DNA from: Acanthococcus lagerstroemiae | Lineage: Eukaryota > Arthropoda > Insecta > Hemiptera > Eriococcidae | NCBI GenBank assembly: GCA_031841125.1 | Contig: CM063114.1 | Span: 38,399,574 to 38,463,573 of the forward strand | Direction of reading: 5' to 3' | DNA: 64,000 bases | Shown here: piece by piece, positions 58,591-64,000 of the stretch | Numbering within the stretch: position 1 is the first letter of the stretch | Layout of the letters: every line of letters starts with the position of its first letter | Program-made: the position numbers and the translations under genes | The notes under the pieces: model-generated | What the model was told of the DNA's origin: nothing | Databases searched by the model: none | Seen by the model: the letters and a program-made list of their open reading frames with translations, nothing else

Positions 58591-59417
58591 GTTCTATAAT
58601 CAAGAGTTACTATGACCGTTGAAACTGAATTTTGCCAAAAGATGGATTTCGGCGTGGTTCTTCTACGAACCCTTCAATTTCTAATTTGACAAAGAATTGT
58701 CAGTTTGATATAAAGGTCCGACTGTGTAGGGAAACTTTTAAATATTATTTTAAATCATTTTTTCAGTCCCAAAAACATATATGCATCGAGCTAATATGAA
58801 CGTCTTTCTTCCACTGAATCTCATACAGAAAATATCAAAAAATGTATGTGTTTTAGTAAGCTACAAACTACAAAATGGATTTCTCTTTTAGTTTAATTAA
58901 CCCCATTCTAAGTACTTGGATCATTTTCTCGCCCTCCCAGCGTTAATGAATGAGTAGATATTATGAGAGCAGCAGTTCGATTTAAGAGTGACTTGCACTA
59001 CTAACTGCTTCGCCGAGTCAGTGCGATTTGGAGGAAAATCCAATTTTTCTCGAAAATTAGATTTTGGTAGGTATCATTGGAAAGGTAATTTCATGCTGCA
59101 TTGAATAAAACATTGTACCATAGAACCGGCTCACTTGGCCAATGTTAAACAAAAACCGCCCAAGTGACAAAATCTGGTATCTGAGAAAACGTAACATTAA
59201 AAGCCAGAGAATAATGCCGGTTTACGGACATAGCGTTTACTGATGAGCTTTTTTCAATATGGATACACATTTTTGTATCGAGGACCCAATTAAAAAAAAT
59301 TCTACTTTTTACATTCTTTCCAATGATACTAACTCATTTTGTGAACAAATGTTGCTTGGGCGGTTTTTGCTTAACATTGTCCTCTTGGTAGTCGGCGGGT
59401 AACTCGGCAGGACTTTT

Positions 59418-59529
59418 GCTGGATTTACACCAAAGTTATAAACATGCTATTAACAAATATGCTACATACATTTTAAATGGATCATACTACTTGTTAATAG
59501 TATGTTTATAACTTTGGTGTAAATCCAGC
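59418..59529. repeat. Inverted repeat with 39-base arms
   Basis: GCTGGATTTACACCAAAGTT (59418) pairs with its inverse at 59491-59529 over 39 bases with about one mismatch. The loop is 34 bases. Nothing coding. Probably a tiny MITE or fold-back. Confidence 0.85.
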
Positions 59530-61234
59530 GTTATGTTGTCAGCCTTGTAGCACTCTAGTTTTGTCAGGCTAGGTTGGTAACGCTTCCTGACTTGAAATCC
59601 GCACGCCAAAAGGCCAAACGAGAAGTTTGATGACAATTATGAGGTAGTTCAGTGTATTTTGTGGTGAACTGAATTTATGTTAGTTTATTCTGCGTTCAGT
59701 TATGATAAAAGTACCCCAAAAAATTAGCTCTGTACCGTCAATACTACATTCAGAACACATTGGTAAGTTTAATTGTATCTAGTAGAGAATTGTATCAGCT
59801 TTGCAACGATATATAGAACATGTACATAATAATACGTTATCAGTTATCACCAATTTGGACTGAAATAAAAATGAAAATATAAGTTTTTCAGCGTACACAT
59901 TGATTGTAGCTACGTACAAAACTTTTAAGCTAATAAACGTTAAAATACACTAAACAGAAGCCTATAATAGCCTTATCAGTTCCAGGAATAACATTTCACA
60001 CCCGTGGAATTGTACCCGACTGGCATCTTTTTATCTCACAGTTACTTTGACAACCTGCTTCTTTCCAGCATAATAAGTTTTTTTTTTTTTAAAACAGCAA
60101 AAACATTTGTTTTATTTATTAAGATTTATTCGCTTCAGATATGATGTAAGAACCTGTCAGCTACCATAAAATTCGTTCCTACAGTGTAATGTTTGTAAGT
60201 ACAAGTAGATAGACGGTATTCATTTTGTTTTCCTGTTCAGATATTGCGGCCTATAGTTATGGGTTTCTAGTAACCTTCTCTATTTGTCTGCAGTTACCAC
60301 ATTGGTAAGGTGAGCGATTTCAAAGTTCCCTTAACACACAGTGATATTTTAACTTATTTGGAGCTGGTCTCCATCAAGTTGTATGAGAAAGCAGAGAATG
60401 CATTCCATATAGCGGTCACCTACACAGTTTCAAAAATCTTTTATCCAGCAAACTTCTAAACTGCTCACCTGCTGTGTAACGTTTAAAGCAATGTTTTGAT
60501 GATGGTATCGTGATGAAAGTATCACAGCTGAAGCTTTTGCTCCTGCTTGATGTATACATGAACTGATAAGGAAATTACTCTGCTGCTATTTGGTGTATTT
60601 TAACGTTTAATATCTTAAAAAGTTTTGTACATTAGCCTATTGTTTGGTCATTCATATCCTTCATCTCGACATATTTATGGATATTAAGTATCAAGGTAAT
60701 AATGAGGACTCCTGAAGCATCGAAATTTTATCTGCTTTACTGCCATGTTATTACCTATGTTTTCATATTCCACTTTCTCAGCACATGTCATACATGAAAT
60801 TGACATTGACATTTTGTAGAATTCATTAATATAATTGAAGTTAATTACAATTATTGCGAATTCTAACATTACAATTTCCATCAGAAGTGGGCTCTTCCAT
60901 CAAGCAAATTTATGTAAAAAAATCTGATGCCTGGTAACACTGGAAGTATTGTCCTGACATCTCCAGAAAAGGTCTATCTCTCTCTAGAAAAAGATCATCT
61001 GTCTGTTATCCGTCATTTTTGAATTATTATTAGACATCATTGCGGTAAACAAGAAATGCGATAGAAAAAGTACCTTAAACATTGTTTTTATTAAAACCTT
61101 TTTCCTGGATTTTATTTCTCTAAATAACATTAAGAAAAAGCAAAAAGGATACACTTAGAATCAAATTATTATGAAAAAATGAATTTTACTTTTGTGTAAT
61201 CTTCTTATTCGGACTTCCCAAGATTCAACAGAAC

Positions 61235-61303
61235 CTTATCAACGTTAGGATTACATGAGATGCTAGGCATTGTTTATGTACAGTGTATCCTAACGTTGAT
61301 AAG
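61235..61303. repeat. Inverted repeat with 17-base perfect arms
   Basis: CTTATCAACGTTAGGAT (61235-61251) and its reverse complement ATCCTAACGTTGATAAG (61287-61303), loop 35 bases. Confidence 0.8.
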
Positions 61304-61572
61304 AATTCTATGGCACTATTTCGTGAAGTGCGGAAAGGGTATTTATTTTTAATTGGTTAATAAGTGAGTTTTGGTTTTGAACATCAACTGACAGTTCTGA
61401 AAGTTACTAAAATCTAAAATATATATATGCACACCTATTATTATTAGTTTTATTGTTTTGTTTCTTGTTTTCAACAATTAAATACATTTGCACTTAGGCT
61501 GAAAGTTACTGAAATAAATGTGCATTCCTGTTAACAGTTTTGTTACCTGTAATTATCAAATGAATTTGGACT

Positions 61573-61632
61573 TTAGCCCCGTTTCACACTACGCCATTCT
61601 GGCAACGCGGTGTAGTATGAAACGGGGCTTAA
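61573..61632. repeat. Compact hairpin with 23-24-base arms
   Basis: TTAGCCCCGTTTCACACTAC.. pairs with ..GTAGTATGAAACGGGGCTTA around a loop of 13 bases (ATTCTGGCAACGC). One or two mismatches, G-T wobble compatible. Could be a very short MITE. Confidence 0.85.
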
Positions 61633-62058
61633 TCAGAGACAGTACAAAAACATGAAAATAAGTGATCTTCAGCGTTTTAAAAATGATGATGTAAGCCTAA
61701 GGATAAGAATCAAGATTCAAAGTTAAAGGTTAGGGTCTTTATCTTAGTTTTTGTTGTTATTGATCAGAGTTGATGCTTCTATCTTGCATACATACCGGCA
61801 AATGGGGTGAAAATTAACAAATGTAGGATTATAGCGCCACAATGCTTCTGACATAACAGTACTGCCGTAGCACTTTTTTGGCATGGGAGTAGTATATGTA
61901 TTTTCAACTAGGGATTTAATACCGACGTTAATATATTTTAGTTATAGTTCATTTTTTTCCTATCTCCTCTTAAATGCGAATTTTAGCATCATCAAGATGA
62001 TGCCACTGATCAAACAACTATGCCCGTTCAGTATTGTTATCAGTATCAGTGTAGCTAT

Positions 62059-62282
62059 GGGGTCTGGTTGGTCGAGTGGATAGCGCGCTGGTCTTGGAAT
62101 CTGGAGGTTTTAGGTTCGAGCCCACATAGCAACTCACTACATTTCGACCTAGGCCGGTTTTTCGGCAAGACAAGAAGAGGGCTAAGACAGCCCTAACAGC
62201 CTCCCCGACGTCTCTGAGGTAATACTGGAAAGGGCGGATTCCAGGGCTTGGGTTGAGAGCAAATTAAAAGAAGAAAAAAAGG
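62059..62282 (+). mobile_element. tRNA-derived SINE with 14-bp target duplication
   Basis: The head is tRNA-like: A-box TGGTCGAGTGG (about 62070) and B-box GGTTCGAGCCC (62112-62122) at tRNA spacing. A body with GGCTAAGACAGCCCTAACAG follows, then GGGCGGATTCCAGGGCTTGG and an A-rich tail AAAAGAAGAAAAAAA. Flanks ATCAGTGTAGCTAT (62045-62058) and ATCAGTGTAGCCAT (62283-62296) are a 14-bp duplication with one mismatch, so insertion was by target-primed reverse transcription. Its 3' end recurs at 5537. The length of 224 bp fits a SINE. Confidence 0.92.
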
Positions 62283-62417
62283 ATCAGTGTAGCCATTCAT
62301 GAATAATAAAAAGGCATAAAAAGTGAAAAATTTGATTAAATTTGAATTTGCATTTGGAAAATGAGAGGTTTTTGAGAAAATTGGTTAACGCCATCGTATT
62401 GAGCATTCAAAATGTAG

Positions 62418-62680
62418 CAGCCCTGTAGAGAGAAAAGGAGGGCCTGGGGGAATTTCTACGCCCCCTCCTTCCAGTTTATTTTTATCTTTTGTCAGATGGG
62501 TAAAAATTATAAGCTACGGGATAAGAGGTTTCTTTCATGGTGTAAGGAGTGATTGCTGTTTGATGTACAGTGTGATGTAGCCGTAAGCGTTGAAATTCAG
62601 GTCTTTTAAGAATATCGGGCCCTCCTGAAAGTCCAGGCCCGGGGTATTTTCCCCCTTTCCCCTCCCTCTCGACAGGGTTA
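62418..62680. mobile_element. hAT-like MITE with exact 8-bp target duplication (copy 2)
   Basis: The 263-bp element starts CAGCCCTGTAGAGAG. Its other end, reverse-complemented, is TAACCCTGTCGAGAG. Flanked by identical AAATGTAG at 62410-62417 and 62681-62688. Homologous to 42329-42587. No ORF. Confidence 0.88.
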
Positions 62681-63189
62681 AAATGTAGCTAAAATCATAT
62701 AATCTCATCCCATTGTTTTTTATGCTGCTGATCAATCAAAATCAGCATAATGTGATTTTATTCGGCTTAAAAAAAAAAACCTGGGAACTCCTGTACAATT
62801 GATTATCAAAGTTTTGATGAATAACACATGCTCCAGCAATCAGCAATCCGGATGATAATTTATCGGAGACTATTCAAAAAAGGATGTATTTTGTAGAGAA
62901 TTTATTTAGTTTCATATTATGCAAGTTAGTTTACGTCTCTAAATCATTTATGTCTTGCCTCTGAGATAGAAGTGATAATGTGAAAAGTTGGACACTGTGA
63001 GGTGAAGATGAACATGCGAGATTTCCATAATGGCTTATTTTACCAACTTGACTGATTTGTTATGAATGCTTCATGTATCATTAGTGTTCTTAATGATTTT
63101 AGTGTCTTTAGTGAAGAAGGCCACGAAAGTACATACGCCAATTAGGTTACCGTATCAACTTGGAATAATATTGTTATTACCTATTAAAT

Positions 63190-63245
63190 ACTTTTATACT
63201 TTTTTTTATTTTATTTATTTATTATTATTATTTTTTTTTTTTGGT
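63190..63245 (+). repeat. T-rich/ATT microsatellite
   Basis: Run of TTTATTTATTTATTATTATT followed by a long T tract. Simple sequence. Confidence 0.75.
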
Positions 63246-63604
63246 TTTTACGAATTTCTTTGCGATATTTTTTTTAAACATTAAAATTTGTTAACCTTCG
63301 CCCTTACAACGCCTCCAGAGAGAATTACCATGCAAAAACATGCGAGTTCATCTTCACCCCACATAGTGAAGGGAAGGCGAACAACCTTCGAGCCTTCAAA
63401 AAATTATGTGTCCTCGGTAGTGGATTTTTTTCCTTCGGCCAGTATTGTTTCTAAAGGTCAAATTTTTTCAGCGAGTCGGACGGCTCGTTTATTTTTAAAA
63501 ATGGAAGAGATATTCCATAAAAACCGCGACACCTGTTCATTTTCACCTCATTTGCCAGTATTTATGCAATGGAAACAGGAGGAAATCAGAAAAATTTGAG
63601 ATAA

Positions 63605-63760
63605 CAGTAACCCTGTATTAATGGTTAAGTAACCCTAACTGTAAGTGTAAAATAACGTAAAAATAACTGTAACTTTGAACCGTATGAATAAAATAACATA
63701 ACTGTAACCAGAACTGTTAACTGTATGAATCAAATAATCTAACCATAACAAAAATCGTTC
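63605..63760 (+). repeat. Degenerate TAACTGTAAC/GTATGAATAAAATAA repeat
   Basis: AACTGTAAC and CGTATGAATAAAATAA-type words recur several times over about 150 bases (for example at 63679 and 63722). Imperfect array of about 45-base units. Confidence 0.5.
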
Positions 63761-64000
63761 ACCGTATCCTTTCTGTTATGACAGCTCTGCTTTTGACGCA
63801 CTTAAAGTAAGGGTTTTTTCGGATTTATTTAGGAATCCATGACTCTTTCAGTACCATTCATCAACCAATCATAAGAGACCTTAAATTTAACTACTTTAGG
63901 TACTTTTTCAACGCGATTAATAAAAATACGTTTATCGGACGCGTTTGCGTCGCGTTAGAATTTTTTATCATTTAGCGCACGCTATTTTAGCTCCTTGAAG

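Larger units (their letters stand above)
54950..64000. other. Region downstream of E93, no gene supported
   Basis: Apart from the listed repeats I see no protein-coding gene. 55000-55800 is relatively CpG-containing and non-repetitive. 55860-56250, 56400-57400, 58600-59400, 59550-61200 and 62700-63190 are AT-rich noncoding DNA. An isolated ORF at 63288-63599 (103 codons) has no known domain. Confidence 0.35.

Noticed and set aside
59030..59400. Single long TIR transposon around CAAAAACCGCCCAAG words
   Set aside because: The paired segments occur in the order a-b...a'-b', not mirrored, so a simple TIR element does not fit. Local inverted duplications are more likely.
62059..62130. Functional tRNA gene
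   Set aside because: A and B boxes are present, but the sequence continues as a SINE body with A-rich tail and target duplication, and I could not form a clean cloverleaf.
63288..63599. 103-codon ORF at the right end
   Set aside because: No recognised domain, splice context or neighbours. Left unannotated as a gene.
1..64000. Previously undescribed multi-gene system
   Set aside because: Only one host gene is supported. All other structure is explained by repeats or remains noncoding.

Overview
The window is animal nuclear DNA, almost certainly from an insect. It is AT-rich, intron-dominated, crowded with decayed retrotransposons, small DNA transposons and diverged tandem repeats, and shows no bacterial gene organisation. 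The one gene I can support is on the + strand: an E93/Eip93F (mblk-1, LCOR/LCORL family) ecdysone-pathway transcription factor. The species cannot be read from the sequence. A hemimetabolous insect, perhaps a hemipteran, is a guess from repeat character only.

Gene layout. Three coding exons are visible: exon A (9191-9384, N-terminal LCOR-like block with a CNFC motif), exon B (32777-33345, with the CtBP-binding motif PLDLS) and exon C (38236-40603, two Pipsqueak-type helix-turn-helix domains and the stop codon). They are separated by introns of about 23.4 kb and 4.9 kb. Splice phases agree at both junctions: 0/0 for A-B and a split AA|G lysine codon for B-C. Upstream exons and the promoter should lie before base 1. 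The 3' UTR begins at 40604; its end is not determined, with polyadenylation signals at 41634, 46780 and 47090.

Repeat layout. The first 9 kb holds a minisatellite, an inverted repeat, a SINE 3' fragment, an internally deleted mariner with about 236-bp terminal inverted repeats, and a LINE relic. The A-B intron holds a 610-bp inverted-repeat transposon, a LINE relic (10850-12455), a larger LINE (17180-20935) pierced by three younger insertions, a recent 0.48-kb tandem duplication, and fields of AGTCTT/AAGACT repeats. The B-C intron is mostly a diverged satellite of about 125-130 bp period interrupted by a tRNA-derived SINE. Downstream of exon C are hAT-like MITEs with 8-bp target duplications, diverged tandem repeats of about 100-160 bp period, a second copy of the inverted-repeat transposon, fold-back hairpins, and a clean tRNA-derived SINE with its target duplication.

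I found no CRISPR array, rRNA, functional tRNA, operon or defence-type system, and nothing I would call a new biological system. The most informative points are the E93 gene model, the nested-insertion stratigraphy at 17-21 kb, the two-copy inverted-repeat transposon family, and the exact target duplications. Several non-repetitive CpG-containing islands (for example 16600-17170, 25130-25720 and 55000-55800) are candidate cis-regulatory DNA.
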